Of a stretch of DNA of 64,000 bases, positions 42,640 through 54,496 are shown piece by piece. The stretch covers positions 620,001-684,000 of the forward strand of contig JAAVTG010000620.1 in the NCBI GenBank assembly GCA_011947345.1, written 5' to 3'. Under the pieces are notes generated by a model. It was not told the origin of the DNA. It saw only the letters and a program-made list of their open reading frames with translations, and did no database searches. This DNA comes from Phytophthora quininea (Eukaryota > Oomycota > Peronosporomycetes > Peronosporales > Peronosporaceae). The number at the start of each line of letters is the position of its first letter. Positions within the stretch are counted from its first letter, which is position 1. The translations under genes were made by a program, and so were the position numbers.

Positions 42640-43889
42640 GACCCGGATACTAGCTTGGCCGCAATCGTTGATGCTGATTCCTTGCACAGTCTTGTGTAGG
42701 ACTTGAAGGCGTCTGATGCCCACCTTCCATGGAACTAAATCGTAAGTGTGTCGATTCCCGATCGGCACATGTGCGTAGCGCCACCGGCTCGGGTGAGTGT
42801 GAACTGAAACTTGCGGCGTCAGACCCGATGCCCTAAGCTGCCGTTTTGATTGCCTTGGAGAGTTGCGACGACGAGATGCACTCTGGTAGCCCAGACGCAT
42901 TCATGTAGACCGCTGCTGGAATCGTCGATGGTAATCCGTGCCGAGCCGAGAGTAGCGACAGAGCCCCGAGGACGGGGCATAGAAACTCGTGATCTGAACG
43001 TAGTAGCATACGTGTCGTCGCGGGCCCGTCCTGATTTGACTTGGAGCCGCGGAAGCGGATATGAACCGACCGCGCCGTTACTGCTGAGAGCGTTGGTAGC
43101 TCTCTTGAATTCAAAACGATGATGTCATTTGCACGCAGGGCAAACCACTTGAACGTTGCTCCACTTGTAACAACGATTTCCAACCTCCGAGGAGGAAAAA
43201 GAACGCCAGACACACGACCCCCAAAGAGCGCGGGCAGAGGGATCAGGAAACGAGAGGCCACCGTAGTTGTTCTCCAGGGGTGCGAGTGACACGGGGGCCT
43301 TGTGCCGAGGGGCGGCGTCGAGGCGGCTGATCCCCTTGAGAAGCATGCGCACGTGTGGATGTGCGATCGGGAAGGGCATGCCGGCGAACTCGAAGAAATG
43401 CCGCACCCCATGCAAAGTTCCCATGATGGTCGAGGCACGAATACGGAATCCGGAGCCGAAGCCAACCTGGAATCCGTGTAAGACGAAGTGGGAAATAATC
43501 CGAGCCCGGTCGATGTCGTCGTCACAGCAGCGGAGCCACCGATCATAGCCGCGAGCAGAAGACCATGCGGTCCATTTCGCTAACGCACTGGAGTATTTGG
43601 CGAAGGTGGAGTCGGCAACGGAATGCTGACGGAGATGGAGGGCCAGATCGTCGAGAGCCGATGAACATCCAGCGGAAGAGCCACCTGCAACCAACCGTGT
43701 GTTAGCTGTGAGTATAGCGCGGCGTAGGATGCGTGAGCGGAGATGCGGGACCCGGCGTCCGCCCTGGTATTGTCGATCCCGGCAACGTGACAAGCACAGA
43801 ACCGAAGATGGAGCGTGTGCTTCCAGTAACCCAAAATCCGTATGAGATCTTGAGCATGAAAGTTGCGTGACGATAAACGGTTCTGCCAT
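42640..43889 (-). pseudogene. DIRS tyrosine recombinase, frame-broken
   Basis: The N-terminal core-binding part reads HSVADSTFAKYSSALAKWTA and RARIISHFVLHGFQVGFGSG. The catalytic part follows in other frames: FKWFALRANDIIVLNSREL, SVHIRFRGSKSNQDGPATTR (Lys strand), then TRAGGATHMCRSGIDTLTI, FHGRW and the nucleophile region SDAFKSYTRLCKES. The usual HxxR is degraded and a stop lies just before FHGRW. In living elements this enzyme integrates a circular cDNA by site-specific recombination without classical target duplications. Confidence 0.75.
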
Positions 43890-45110
43890 GCCATTGCCGA
43901 AGTATTGTCGATTCGAAAACGAATGTGCACGGGTTGTGTGCCGTCAGCAGCGCGAGCCCAGCGCGGACCCCAAGCGTATACGGCGAAGACGCACGACAGT
44001 AGCTCACGAAAGTTGATATCGAATCCGTTGGGATGACCGGACTTGGACGCAGCGATTAATGCCAACTCCTCCGTGGTGAATTGGTACGTAAAGGCCGTTT
44101 TGGCGGTGACATCTCGGACACAAAGCCCAAAATCGCTGGCGTCGACCTCGACGAAAATGTCTGGTTCAGGAAGACCGTTGAAAAACTCAAAGGGAACTCC
44201 ATTGAGAGAAGGCGAATAGAGATTATGCCACCACCACAACATATCTTGGCGCATGGGTGGGGAGATCGGCACGACCTGAAAGCGGTTCAGATTTGACTCC
44301 CATATGCGAAGCCGTTGCAGAAACGGTTGGGCCGGCCGAATGCAGGTCGCCACGTGGCGGAGACTGCCGAGAAGGGACCGGAATTGACGTCGTGACAGCT
44401 CCGGCGTATGAAAAGCGTTGGAGATGAGGGCACGAGCCTTATGGATCTTGACTGCCGGCATAGACACCGTTCCCGCAATTGATTCAAACTTCAGGCCCAG
44501 AACAGTCTGATCCGTCGCCCACAGGGTGAACTTGTCATCATTGACAGCGTCGCAACCCAGGATGGACGTCACAGCAAAGCGATGTGACCGCTCCATCTCC
44601 TCACAGGTGTGTCCGACGTCGGCAGTAACGTTAACGTGGTTGTCAACCCAGTAATGACTGAAAAACCCGTGTGGGTTAGTAGAGTTGTAGTGCGAGCCGT
44701 GAACGAAGGCGATGGCACCACCCACCACTTCATAGACCCCCGGAGAACCAGTCCAGCCGAAGGGTGCCGACAATTCAATCACCAGTGCGTCGTCGGCCTC
44801 GATCCGGCCTGCAAAATTGTGGTCGCTGCAGCTGTGGATGCTGATGTTTCGGAAAGCAGCAGCCACATCGCCAGCCATGAGCTTGACGAAAATGTCGGGC
44901 CGGTCCTTTTTCAGCGAAAGATCTTTCGGGCAATCGCGTCGCAGTGTACGTACTCAGGCCGTGGTATGCTGCTTGGGTCCGTGCAGTCGTTGATTGAGGC
45001 GCCGTCGGGAAAGGACAGATCATGGATAACCCGTCCAGACGACTGGGGGTCTCCGCCGGCCTTGTCCACAACCCCGAAGGGGCTAATGTAGATCTCCGGT
45101 CATATCTCCA
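43580..45110 (-). pseudogene. DIRS reverse transcriptase and RNase H
   Basis: A continuous frame from 44878 to 43580 starts in palm motif A (MAGDVAAAFRNISIH). Motif B region is APFGWTGSPGVYEVVGGAIA. Motif C reads FFSHYWVDNHVNV, so the second catalytic Asp of the usual VDD is Asn. RNase H residues are in place (DIFVEVDASDFG, FDINFRELLSCVFAVYAWG, RIDNTSAMAWQN, DNTRADAGSR). Upstream, in another frame to about 45110, lies GRVIHDLSFPDGASINDCTD, the fingers region. Loss of the Asp would abolish polymerase activity. Confidence 0.85.
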
Positions 45111-45114
45111 GCAA

Positions 45115-46420
45115 GTCGCTATTTAATACCAAGCACCGCCATGCATCCTGTTCTTTGCGAACGTTTTCCGAACCACGTTGACTCGTTCCTCGGCGAAGCC
45201 GTGGTTTGGAGGGGACGAGGCTGGCTGGGCGGCACCCGGAACAGCTGAACGCGGACGCCCTCTTTCGCAATCTGCAGCAGTTCAGCGTGGCGAGGGTACG
45301 CTTCACAGATCGTTGAAATCACCTCGGGAACGAGCCTCTTATTAGGCCGATAGTCGGAGGGCGTTTGGCCACGGATCAGCTCCACAAACTTGGCGAGGGA
45401 ATCCGTGTACGACTAACATACTCGGACAGAACGGCCTTTAGCGACAGGTTAAGCAAGTTTTCAGCACCTCGTCGCTGGTGGGGATATGGTCGGTCCGGAA
45501 ATGCCAGCCCAACCTGCGCAAGAGCATCGTTGATCTGGCGTAGTCGAATGTCCTCTGAAAGGCTTGAACGGGCCGATGCATTTCGTGCTAGTTCTGTCGC
45601 GACAGCGGCAGAGACCACCGGCCGAAGGCGGGGCGGTGACGAGATCTCGTGACTGTTACCAGAGCGTTGCTGTCCGTGGGCCGCCGACGACCGAGTGCTC
45701 GCACGGGTCTCCATCCTGCTACTGGCGATCGGCCAGATACTCGTTGTGGACGACGAGGAGGGCCGTGCTGCCGCCCGGAGCGCCGATGACCGTTTGCCCG
45801 AACGCGCAGAACGCGCTGGGTACGGCGGTACAGTGACCGCTGGTGCGGGTAGAGCAGCACATGGCGTGGTGGCCGATGGCGCGCGTGGTATATCCGATAC
45901 GTGGGGATGTATCTCTCGATCATGACGGACGACCGATGACTTAGTGCATGTGCGGTAGGAAGAGCCTTGTGTATTAGCTGGATTACTCCGCGGGATGGAC
46001 CGAAGTGACACTGAGTCACTATCACCTCGGTCTCCTCAAGCACGACGATCACCGTCGCGGTGGCGGTAGCGCGCCTCGCGGTCGTAGTCGTGGCGCGGGC
46101 GGTAGCGGTGCTCTCGCTAGGACGTGTCCTTGTCGCGTCGGTAGGTATACTCTGCCCATTCACGAAGACGGCGGGGTACGTGTTGGTTCCAGTCGTGGAT
46201 GCGGGACGGGTGGCCGCATCGCGTCCTGGAACCGCCGAGGCATTCAACACATGCGAGGTAGCGTAGGCAGGGTTCTTGGCCGCGGCTGTTGACTGGGATC
46301 AGCGCGCGGATCTCCTCCAGAATGCTCCGTTTACGAATGCTTGGCGTTGGCAGCGTGGAGCGCGTTGACGAGAGCCATCGACCAGTCTTGAGCGTAGTAG
46401 TCAATATCGTCCACTGCACG
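45115..46420 (-). other. DIRS linker region, frame-broken
   Basis: It joins gag to the reverse transcriptase. On the minus strand around 46300-46170 a Cys/His-rich segment reads PCLRYLACVECLGGSRTRCG, then HPSRIHDWNQHVPRRLREW, like the zinc-binding tail of oomycete DIRS gag proteins. Nearer the polymerase, LARNASARSSLSEDIRLRQI and DALAQVGLAFPDRPYP are open. Low-complexity Arg/Thr/Ala runs fill the rest. Confidence 0.45.
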
Positions 46421-47797
46421 GCAGAACTGCGTCCACCATGCAGGTTCGTCGAGCTGAAGGTGGCTAAGAGCCGCGCTCAGCCACTTATTCACGTACACCA
46501 GCGTCAAGTTGACTCGGATCCCGGAGTTGTTCGCGTCTGACTTTTTGTTCTGGACCACAAAGGCCCTGAATTTGCTCACCAGCCCGGTTATGTGTCCGTA
46601 CCACAGATCCGCGCCCATGACGGCGAGACCGTCCAGTCCGTCCAAGATGTCATCGTAGCCGCGACAGTGTGCCTCCGCCCGCGGCAGGGACACTGAAGGG
46701 CAAAAGTCGCTCGCAAAGTTCTCATTCGTGGACCCTACGACGAGGGCCGACGCTTCGCTTTCAGACCGGAAGTGTAGGGCGGTCAAACCCCGAGCACCGA
46801 GGCGGCCGCTGAACAAATCCATCAGAATGGCCGGGGTCGTCCGGAATGCAAGACAGCTCGACTCACGCAAACCTAGCACAAAGGACATTGGAGAGACGGA
46901 CGTACCATTTTGGGGACTCAGTTTCCTGAACATGCGGTGTGCCGCTAGCACATGAACTTGGGGTGGATGGTAATCACCTTTCCGCCGCTTTGGTTCCGGC
47001 GGGAAGCTGGAGCACGTCAGCTCGCAGATAGCTGCAGGCGGAAGCTCCCCAGCATCATTCGGCGTCGTCGTTCTCTCTGTCGTGACACGCGAGCTGGCCA
47101 GTTGGCTCCGAAGGTGATGCACTTCGTCACGGAGCGTCCGCAGCTCGCTCAACACGTCCGCTGGAACGGCCGGTTCTGCGTCGTAGATATGGCTGTCCGT
47201 GGCCGCGAGACTGCATGACTGGGCTGAAACGTGCACATGAAAGCGTTCAGGGCAAAAGGCTCATCCCGACGACGCGCTGGTTGCGCACGTGACAAGCCGG
47301 TCAGCGCTGCCTGGCCTTCGTGAGGCGTGTTGGCGTGCACAACTGTTGACGGCTGAGCTGTAGCCGCAACGTCCCCGCCGGTCGTGTCTGTGGCCTGCCG
47401 CTGGATTGCTAGGCGGCAGCTCCTTGTCACCCGACGGTGACTCAGCGCCGACCCGGCCGGGAGTGCTGGTAGGCGGAACGCCGTCGATGGTACCATCGAT
47501 AGCTTCGTCCACTCGGTCAGGTGCCGCGCCGACGGCGGTGGTGACGGCCGGTGGCGGCGTGGTTGCAGGCTGGTTGCGGGTCAGCTTCCTCTTTCCCTTG
47601 GCTGGTGCCTTGGCCGGAGTGTCCTGCGGGCTTTTCCTCTTCGACGCACGTTTTGACACACGTAACGGCGGGGCGTCCGTCGTCGCGCGGCCAGACGATG
47701 CGGTCCAGTCAGCTCCGTCTGACGTCATGTCAACAACGGCCGTTCCGGTGTTCGCAGGGGCCTGCGTCGCAGGGGAGTTTGGTTCGTTGCTCGACAT
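46331..47797 (-). CDS. DIRS gag-like protein
   Basis: The start MSSNEPNSPATQAPANTGTA leads to a Pro/Thr/Lys-rich low-complexity region. One shift near 47230-47260 joins it to a 301-codon frame with a coiled-coil start (DVLSELRTLRDEVHHLRSQL), a conserved-looking core (LTLVYVNKWLSAALSHLQLD, EPAWWTQFCRAVDDIDYYAQ) and the end VNALHAANAKHS at 46331. This core is the pattern found before DIRS polymerases. It would package the element RNA. Confidence 0.6.
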
Positions 47798-48153
47798 GGT
47801 TGCGGTGAGTTGGAGAGGATGAAAAGACCCCTAACGAGAAGCTTGCTGATGCTTAATCTATAACAGAAGTGCGCTTTCGTGAGCCCTGAGGCTGGCTCCC
47901 GAAATTGTTGGCTGTGGAGAGCTTGTGCTTTCGTGTGGAAAACACTATTTCCCCTTTGGCTTTGCTATGCTCGGCTTTGGGAAAATACACATTTTAAGGA
48001 GGCCAAGTTCAGGCGGGGATTCATAGAGGCCAGGTCCGGATACACCAAGGTAAGAATCCTGGTAGCAGAAAAGTGTTAGTGCCGTCCGATACACCTTGAA
48101 AATATACTTACTTTTCCTTTTACTCTCTCATAAGAGCAAGTCGAGATTTAACA

Positions 48154-49600
48154 CCTTGTGGTGTCTACCTTTTCCCCGAGCACAACGAATTTCTGCCTGG
48201 TGAAAGAAGCCCTCTGATACCTGAAACTCTTGTGAACTTTGCACTACGAGACAGTGTCGCGGACTTACAGAGCTGGCATGAAAGACTCGGACACTTATGC
48301 CCGCAGCATGTGAAGCTGATGGCAGACCGAGGTCTTGTAGAAGGAATGATGCTACGAAAGCGGGACTTTCACGTGTACGAGGCGTGCAAGTTAGGCAAGT
48401 ACAGAGCAAAACCCGCACAAAAACGCCTCGATCGTGAGATGACCCAGCGGAATGAAATTGTTTTCGCAGATTTGTTGTTCCCTCCTGCGAACTTCAATTG
48501 TACACAGTTCAAGGTAGTGTTAGAGATCATGGATGGCTACACGCGATTCATTACAGCCTACCCGGTCAAGAGCAAAGCTGCAAGCGAGATCAACTCTTTG
48601 ATTCTTTGATACGTAGTTTGAGCGGAACGCCAAAACACAGGATATCTGGTGAAAACATTACTCACGGACGGTGGTGGAGAATTCGTCAATTCGGAGATGA
48701 CTTCGTGGTGTCAGCAGCACGGGATTGTGCACAGCACTACACCACAAACACGTATCGACTGAACTTGGTAGAACGCACACCCCAAACGTTGAGCGGCATG
48801 ATGAAAACCATGAAGAAGGAAGCTGGTTTGTTAATTTTGTTTTATATTGCGCTTTACTACTCCGTGTATCTGAAGAATCGGTCGTACTCAGCTCCGATTC
48901 AGCGGACTCCGTACGAAGCGATGTGGGTCCGCAAGCCTGACATCCACTACATCAGGAGATTCGGTGCCCTTGCACACGAAGGTAGGACCTTCGAGACACA
49001 AGTTCGCGGACAACTGCAAAGTTGGGTTCACGCTTGGATGTCGTGAAAGCACTCTCGGTTGCAAAGTCTACTACCCAGAGAAGGGAACGGTTGCTTTCGG
49101 AGGACAAGTGACTGTGAATGAGCAGATCATGTACAAAGATCGACAAGGGTCTGACTTTGATGCAGAAGTTCGTGAATGGGCTAGAGAGACTACGCCAACT
49201 TGACCAGCAGAGGAGGTCGAGATTACGACCTGCTGATCGTAGAAGGGCGTGATGTCTGGGACGAAAGCGATAGCACTTCAGCGGATGATGAGAATGTCCT
49301 GTTAGATGGCGAAAAAATACAGTCACGCAGACAACTACATCATCACCTGCAAAGTGGATGAGTCGGAGACCGCCGGAACTTGGCGAGAAAATGGTATTCA
49401 GCATGCAGTAGAGTTACTCTGAAAACCAGGAAATTCCGACAGGCGAAGAAATAAACGTGGAGCCAACAGTTGACGAAGAGAAAGATCAAAGAAACGGTGA
49501 CCACGATGAAGCCACTCAAGAGGCTGAACAACAAAGTGTGCTGAAAGAGATAACAACGATAGCAAAATCGCTTGGGGGTGTTAATGGCAGCGATCTGGTC
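48154..49600 (+). pseudogene. Ty1/copia integrase, 3' half of split element
   Basis: It continues the copia gene of 41918-42494 after the DIRS insertion: CGVYLFPEHN, then the GAG-pre-integrase motif LQSWHERLGHLCPQHVKLMA, integrase core FADLLFPPANFN (first Asp), LLTDGGGEFVNSEM (second Asp, shifted frame) and GLLILFYIALYYSVYLKNRS. The end is PYEAMWVRKPDIHYIRRFGA and CKVYYPEKGTVAFGGQVTVN. Shifts lie near 48609, 48650-48760 and 48970. The reverse transcriptase is absent; from about 49250 the sequence decays to stops. Confidence 0.75.
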
Positions 49601-49605
49601 AACGG

Positions 49606-50700
49606 TTGAAGTTGGATAGAGTGTGTGGGCCTTGCAGGTTTTCGTTCCTTCTCTCTGTGCCCTTGTGGGAAGTTTGTACTTCAATGCGGCGCGTGTGGTG
49701 GAGCGTTTTTGCCAGTAGGTGGGGTCTAGCGCGGGACGGCAGGTTGCTGTGTCAACGGACGTGGGAGAATATCCAGACAATGACTCGCGACGACGTGTTG
49801 CTGTCCTATACGGAGGACGACTGCAGATTTTACACGCTAATGCTCTTGTTTCGGGCGTCCATGGAGGTGCTGGATGGTGACGACGAACGGTTCGGCCGCT
49901 TTGGTCGCACTCTTCATTAGTGCCTGGACGCGGGGTTTTAAGTTTGCTGCAAAGTTTTATCGTATTTGGCGGAAAACAAGATTGCGCTTAACCATTGCTG
50001 GTGATCGTGCATCGCTACGGGATTGACGGTGACACACTTTATCGATGGAATGTTAGTGGTTGGAAATCTGCTACTGTTCGTGGCGGCCGTGGTGCTCTGC
50101 ATTCTGCGTGCTATCTACGGGCCTCTGGATACACTGCTACGGCACTGGGCGGTGGTGGGCTTTGGACTGAGGAGCTTGTACGTGGTGGACGGCGTGTGGT
50201 TCTTCGTGCCCGAGTGTGATATAGTTATTGCAGCGGTTATTGGGTGCGGCTTCTACCGTCATGCACTTGAGAACTCAAGATTTCTGGCGGTGGTAAAGGA
50301 GCTCACGCCGTGGAGCACGGTAGCTCGGGGTTGGAGTCGTGTCGGTGACTGTTCTCGGGCAAGGCATGAGCGCGAGAAGCTTGAATGACAGTACGCTAAT
50401 CTGCGGGCACGGAAACAGCAAGTGCGACGACAGCAAGACTATGATCAAATCGAGGCGATCACTCTGATCAGCGACGGTGATGACGATGAGGCTAAAGGCG
50501 TACAGATGGTGAAAACGGAGTTGGTGGAAGTGAATCCGCCTCACGGAGTTCGCTTTTGAAATGTCTGTCGACTCTCGTGATCGACTTGAGATGCGAGACC
50601 AGCGTGGCCTGCTGCTTCTAGCGGCTGGACGGTTGACAGAGGCTTGCGATGGAAACGTCATGAGGGTCGGCGAGGACGCCTCCCGCTTGGTCGGAGAGGA
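49606..50700 (+). other. Degenerate ORFs of unknown origin
   Basis: Two open stretches are seen. 49606-49920 encodes WENIQTMTRDDVLLSYTEDD and MLLFRASMEVLDGDDERFGR. 50023-50388 encodes two or three hydrophobic stretches (MLVVGNLLLFVAAVVLCILR, DIVIAAVIGCGF) that could span membranes. From 50395 another frame has a charged region (RARKQQVRRQQDYDQIEAIT, LISDGDDDEAKG) as in retroelement gag linkers. No family is recognised. It lies between copia remnants and is probably repeat-derived. Confidence 0.35.
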
Positions 50701-50999
50701 TATTCCGACTCCGGAACGGTTGGAAAGGTTGGTGTAAAGGGTTCAGCCGTGATGACTGCTGCGCGGCCATTAACCCAGAGTACCTTGAGAATGTCGCTCA
50801 GCGGTTGGAGAGCTTGAGGAAGAAGGCAACTCAGACAACTGGAGGAGACGCGAGGTGCTGATGGAACTGCGAGCGCGGCGAATGAGCGAGCGTCGCGTTA
50901 GGAGGATAGTGGTACTGCCGCCACAATAGGCGTTGGATCGGAAGACGGGAGAACGAGCAAGGGGACGGAAAACCCGCCGAGATTTGTGCAATGTGTCGC

Positions 51000-51500
51000 T
51001 CTGTACAGTGGTGCTCATCATGAGATCAAGGTTAAGGAAGTGCTGTATGTGCCAACGAGGAGCAAGAACTGGTTGTCTGTCTCGCAGATCAACAAAACTG
51101 GTCGGTTACAAGTGATGTTCGATGGCGCAAAAATGCACATCTCGTAAAAAAATAAGAATATCGTCGCTGTCGCTGACTTGATCGACGATCTCTACTGGCT
51201 TTGGACTCGAAGCTTTAGTGCTAACACTGTCAAACGTGTCGATAAACAGTGCCAATTTGCACGCACGCATGGGCCACGCTCCCAACGACATACTGAGAAA
51301 AATCATGTCCACCAACACGCTTGAGGATCCCAAAATGACCGGGGCATCGAAAATATCTGGGTATGCCGTGGCTATCATGTGGTATAGAAATCCTCGTGAA
51401 AATTCGTTGGCAGTACGGATAGACTCCACTTACAACACAATCTCAATCAGGAAGGTCAACGAGAGTTGGGGCTCAAATTTAAAGACCCAGATTCAGCTCT
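51000..51500 (+). pseudogene. Copia protease/integrase fragment
   Basis: Reads IKVKEVLYVPTRSKNWLSVS, QINKTGRLQVMFDGAKMHIS, a stop, then NIVAVADLIDDLYWLW and LHARMGHAPNDILRKIMSTN after shifts. It matches the protease and GAG-pre-integrase region of the copia element at 62600-62100 ([39 protein letters not shown]). It is a short relic of the same or a sister family in the opposite orientation. Confidence 0.75.
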
Positions 51501-52326
51501 AGCACCGGGACTGACTGGTCTTGCGATCCGTCCACGCAAATTTCCCAAGTAAACAAACGCCACTAGCATGAGCTCGCTAGCGCGCCAAACCTCGCTGGCC
51601 CAACAGCAGAAGGGTCCAAAGCCAATTAAGACCGACTGCGGGTCTCAGCCTGCGGTGACCTTTAGAGAAGCGGGGAGACACTCGGCCCCGAACACAAGCG
51701 CCGGCAATTCAGCCGTCACGCTATACACACTCAACCTTGCCACAAACTCTTGGCTTAGCCGAGGGGCGAGCACTGTCCCCATGGATAAACGCGCCCACCG
51801 ACAGACATAACCCGCTCAAACGGGCGGATCCAGACGCAACGTACCGAAGATGATTCCGCTGCCGGACTTGGCCCTTGTGTGCTTGAGGGAAAATTCTGGT
51901 TTGTATATGTAGTGCCCATTCGGGCTTATGTAAACCTATCTTTCCTACTTTTCATACAAATATGCAGTGAAATATGATCCGTTTTCTAACTGCGACCTCG
52001 TTGAACCCACCGCCGAGTCCCCGAAGAGTCCCCGAGCTCCCAGGCTGGTCACCGAGGTTTCGGAATGGTCAGGTCGTTGCTACCGAGTCCTCCCAAGAGT
52101 CATCGAGGATCCAACTGTAGCCAACGAGCTTTCCCAACAGGCACCGATGTTCCCAACAGTCGCCGAGGCATGGCAACGGCCGCCTGGACCTTGGTCGTGT
52201 GGCTTCGGTTGGGCTAATCCACAAAAGTAATCTCTCGGCCATGACAATTGAGATCCCACCAGACTCAAAACCCCAGCTATTCAGGGTTGACTCCGTTGGG
52301 GATGACCCCGGTCGAATCCTCGCCAC
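51501..52326. other. Repeat debris without a gene
   Basis: A short frame at 51568-51810 (MSSLARQTSLAQQQKGPKPI) could be a gag start. From about 51890 the sequence resembles an LTR with the hairpin GCCCATTCGGGC, partly similar to 3240-3330. A sequence resembling a tRNA-complementary primer site (GGTGGCGAGGATTCGACC) lies on the minus strand at about 52325-52308. Confidence 0.3.
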
Positions 52327-52640
52327 CAGAGGTTCATTTTACTGCCAAACATTGAGTATCAGTATTTTGACACTTTAGCTATGTCGGTATTAATATAATA
52401 CAATACTTTGAGCAATGATGAAAAACGGGTATTAGTACTACTACAAGTTGTATTAATACGTCTGTGATACTTTAGCATATCGGTGGTTGACGTAAACACC
52501 CACTTACTACAGCGTGCTGCGGTAGTGTGCTGCTTTGCCACGCAGCTTGTCACGCAGAATCGAGTTACTGCCACCTAAACTGGAACAAGAATGAAGACTG
52601 TGTTTTACTGACCAGCTCGCGCCACCTGTGTTGAACTACC
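52327..52640 (+). repeat. Repeat R1, copy 2
   Basis: It aligns with 31132-31233 plus 31977-32590 without the pogo-like insert. It gives the empty-site sequence for that insertion (GTATTAGTACTACTACAAG). The copies diverge beyond GTTGAACTACC and GTTAAA, which sets the right edge. Confidence 0.6.
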
Positions 52641-52655
52641 ATCCATGTTAAAGCA

Positions 52656-53437
52656 CCTGGCAAAATGAAAGTTGCGCAATTTTTATTATATGTAATTTAA
52701 CACGGAACCAGACTGCTAAATATAGCTCTCATTCAAAATTTTGCGCGCTCCCTCCTTCCACCAACTCGTCACCTGCGCGGCTCGGATTGAGATGGCTGAC
52801 GTCGGCGATAAGAGAAGGCCCGCCGCGGACGACTCGCCAAGCGGAGGCGGTGGCGAGGACGAAGGTATGAAGCTCACGCAGTCGTCTGTTGAACAGCAAG
52901 GTAGAAGTGTTGGGCGCAATTTTGAATCTCGACTAGTCCTAATGTTTGTCTCTAGCTGTTTCGACGTCAAATGCGCCGCTGTTAGTCGTGCCAAGCAGTG
53001 CAAGGAAGGAGTTTCGACACATGGGCAGAGTTTTTCTCGTTCTGGGAGAAGTTTGATCGGGAAAATCGGTGAACCGGACGAGACTGTCAAACAGCAGCGC
53101 ACTACAACAAACAACGTGTTAAGCACCTGGAGCGTCAAATACCAGCGGAGTTTGGCTATGCTTTTCGAAAGTACACTTGTACTCACGACCGCAAACAAAA
53201 GTCTCATCCGACGGGCAAAGTCCGAATAAGATCTTGCGATATTGAGGATGTATCGCGTTTTTGGAGTTGGTAATGGGAGCAAATTCCCGAAACACCAAGC
53301 GAATCAAGACATCAGCCGGAGAAACAGACTCATTTGAGAGCCGATGAGTAATCAGAGTAACGCAAGAGGTGGCCAAAACACGATTGTGTTCGTATGTCCA
53401 AACACGTCCAGAGGGAATGGCAAGAATCGAGTTGCTT
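52656..53437 (+). pseudogene. FAR1/Mutator-like transposase N-terminal fragment, copy 2
   Basis: A start at 52791 gives MADVGDKRRPAADDSPSGGG. After a likely intron the shifted frame contains WAEFFSFWEKFDRENR and AEFGYAFRKYTCTHDRKQKS, the FAR1-type zinc-binding region. It is the inverted counterpart of 28266-29068, about 24 kb away, with mostly single-base differences. It ends abruptly at 53437 (GAATCGAGTTGCT), where copy 1 continues. Confidence 0.5.
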
Positions 53438-53543
53438 CCACACTTCTTTAGTTTGCTTCAGTGTTGATTTACATACGTTTTTATTTGGCTACAGGCCCGA
53501 TTTGTATCGCCTTCGCGTGTGACAAAACACTTGGTTTTTACAA

Positions 53544-53691
53544 TAAGAGTTCATTTGAAATGTTAACTTGGCGGGTACAAAGGTGCACGCCCACTCATCC
53601 AATCCTTCTGCGCGTCTAATCGGTGGTAGCGTAAACAGCGTACAGTAATCACGCATGGTCAAGTTGGACCTTAAACCGGTAACCCGCAACA
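53544..53691 (-). repeat. 3' LTR of copia element
   Basis: It is 148 bp. On the minus strand it starts TGTTGCGGGTTACCGG after the purine-rich GAGGGGCG and ends GAACTCTTA. It lacks 13 bp present in the 5' LTR and has several substitutions. A further 106 bp (53438-53543) before the Mutator-like scrap are unassigned and might be part of a longer LTR. Confidence 0.75.
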
Positions 53692-54488
53692 CGCCCCTCA
53701 ACGCGAACACGTGTGAACGCCAAGTGCCGTCGTGAGTTCGTTGTGGCGGGGTCCGGGAGCGCCTTCGTCAAGATGTCCGCCAGCATGATCGCGGTCTCGC
53801 AGTACTCGACAGTCACTTCACCGCGCTTCACTTCGTCACGGATGTGGTGGTACTTGATGTCGACGTGCTTGGCGCGGCCGTGGTTCACAGGGTTCTTGGT
53901 CATCTTGATGCACGACTGGTTGTCTTCGAAAATTGTCAAGTCCGGAGTCGCTAATCCCGCAGCCGCCAAAATCTCGCACAAAAGTCGGTGCACCCATTTG
54001 CCTTCTTGGATCGCCAGACTCAGCGCGATGTATTCGGCTTCGCTCGTAGATAACGATACACTTGATTGTTTCTTGGAGTTCCACGATACTGGCTCTCCAA
54101 CAAGTTGGAAAAGATAGCCGGAAGTCGACTTACGATCGCTCACGTCGCCGGCTCAGTCAGCATCCGAGTAGCCAAAAACTCAACGTTTTTGCTCGGCGAA
54201 AAGCGAATTCCGAGCGCCTTAGTGCACTGATAGCGAAAGATTCGTTTCACTGCAATCCAGTGTTCGACTTAGGGGTTCTCCATAAATCGCGAAACGTACC
54301 CCACAGCAAAAGCAATGTCTGGGCGAGTCGAAGTCATCAAGTGCATGAGTGCGCCAACGGTCTCGCGAAAAGGTGCGCCCAACTTCGTCAGTGCGTCGCT
54401 CGGAACAAGCTTGGTGCTAATGTCCACCGGGCTCGAAGCAGGTTTGCACTTGTCCATGCCAAAGCGCTCCAAAATGTCGCGGATGTCG
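53649..54488 (-). pseudogene. Copia reverse transcriptase end and RNase H
   Basis: From the insertion point the frame reads RDIRDILERFGMDKCKPASS, KLGAPFRETVGALMHLMTST, RPDIAFAVGYVSRFMENP, then a stop and shift, and from 54143 the RNase H (MSDRKSTSGYLFQLVGEPVS, SSVSLSTSEAEYIALSLAIQ, ILAAAGLATPDLTIFEDNQS, HVDIKYHHIRDEVKRGEVTV, MLADILTKALPDP). All RNase H catalytic acids are present. It completes the polymerase that starts at 61063. Confidence 0.88.
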
Positions 54489-54496
54489 CGAGGCTG

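Larger units (their letters stand above)
42495..48153 (-). mobile_element. DIRS-like tyrosine recombinase retrotransposon
   Basis: The minus strand carries, in order, a gag-like protein, a reverse transcriptase/RNase H of DIRS type and a tyrosine recombinase in place of a DDE integrase, which defines the DIRS/Ngaro/PAT group. The element splits a copia gene; both junctions show CCTTGTG (42488-42494 and 48154-48160), whereas the undisturbed gene should have it once. The terminal regions share TAGGGGTC in inverted orientation (about 42511-42518 and 47827-47834). Frames are broken in many places. Confidence 0.85.
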
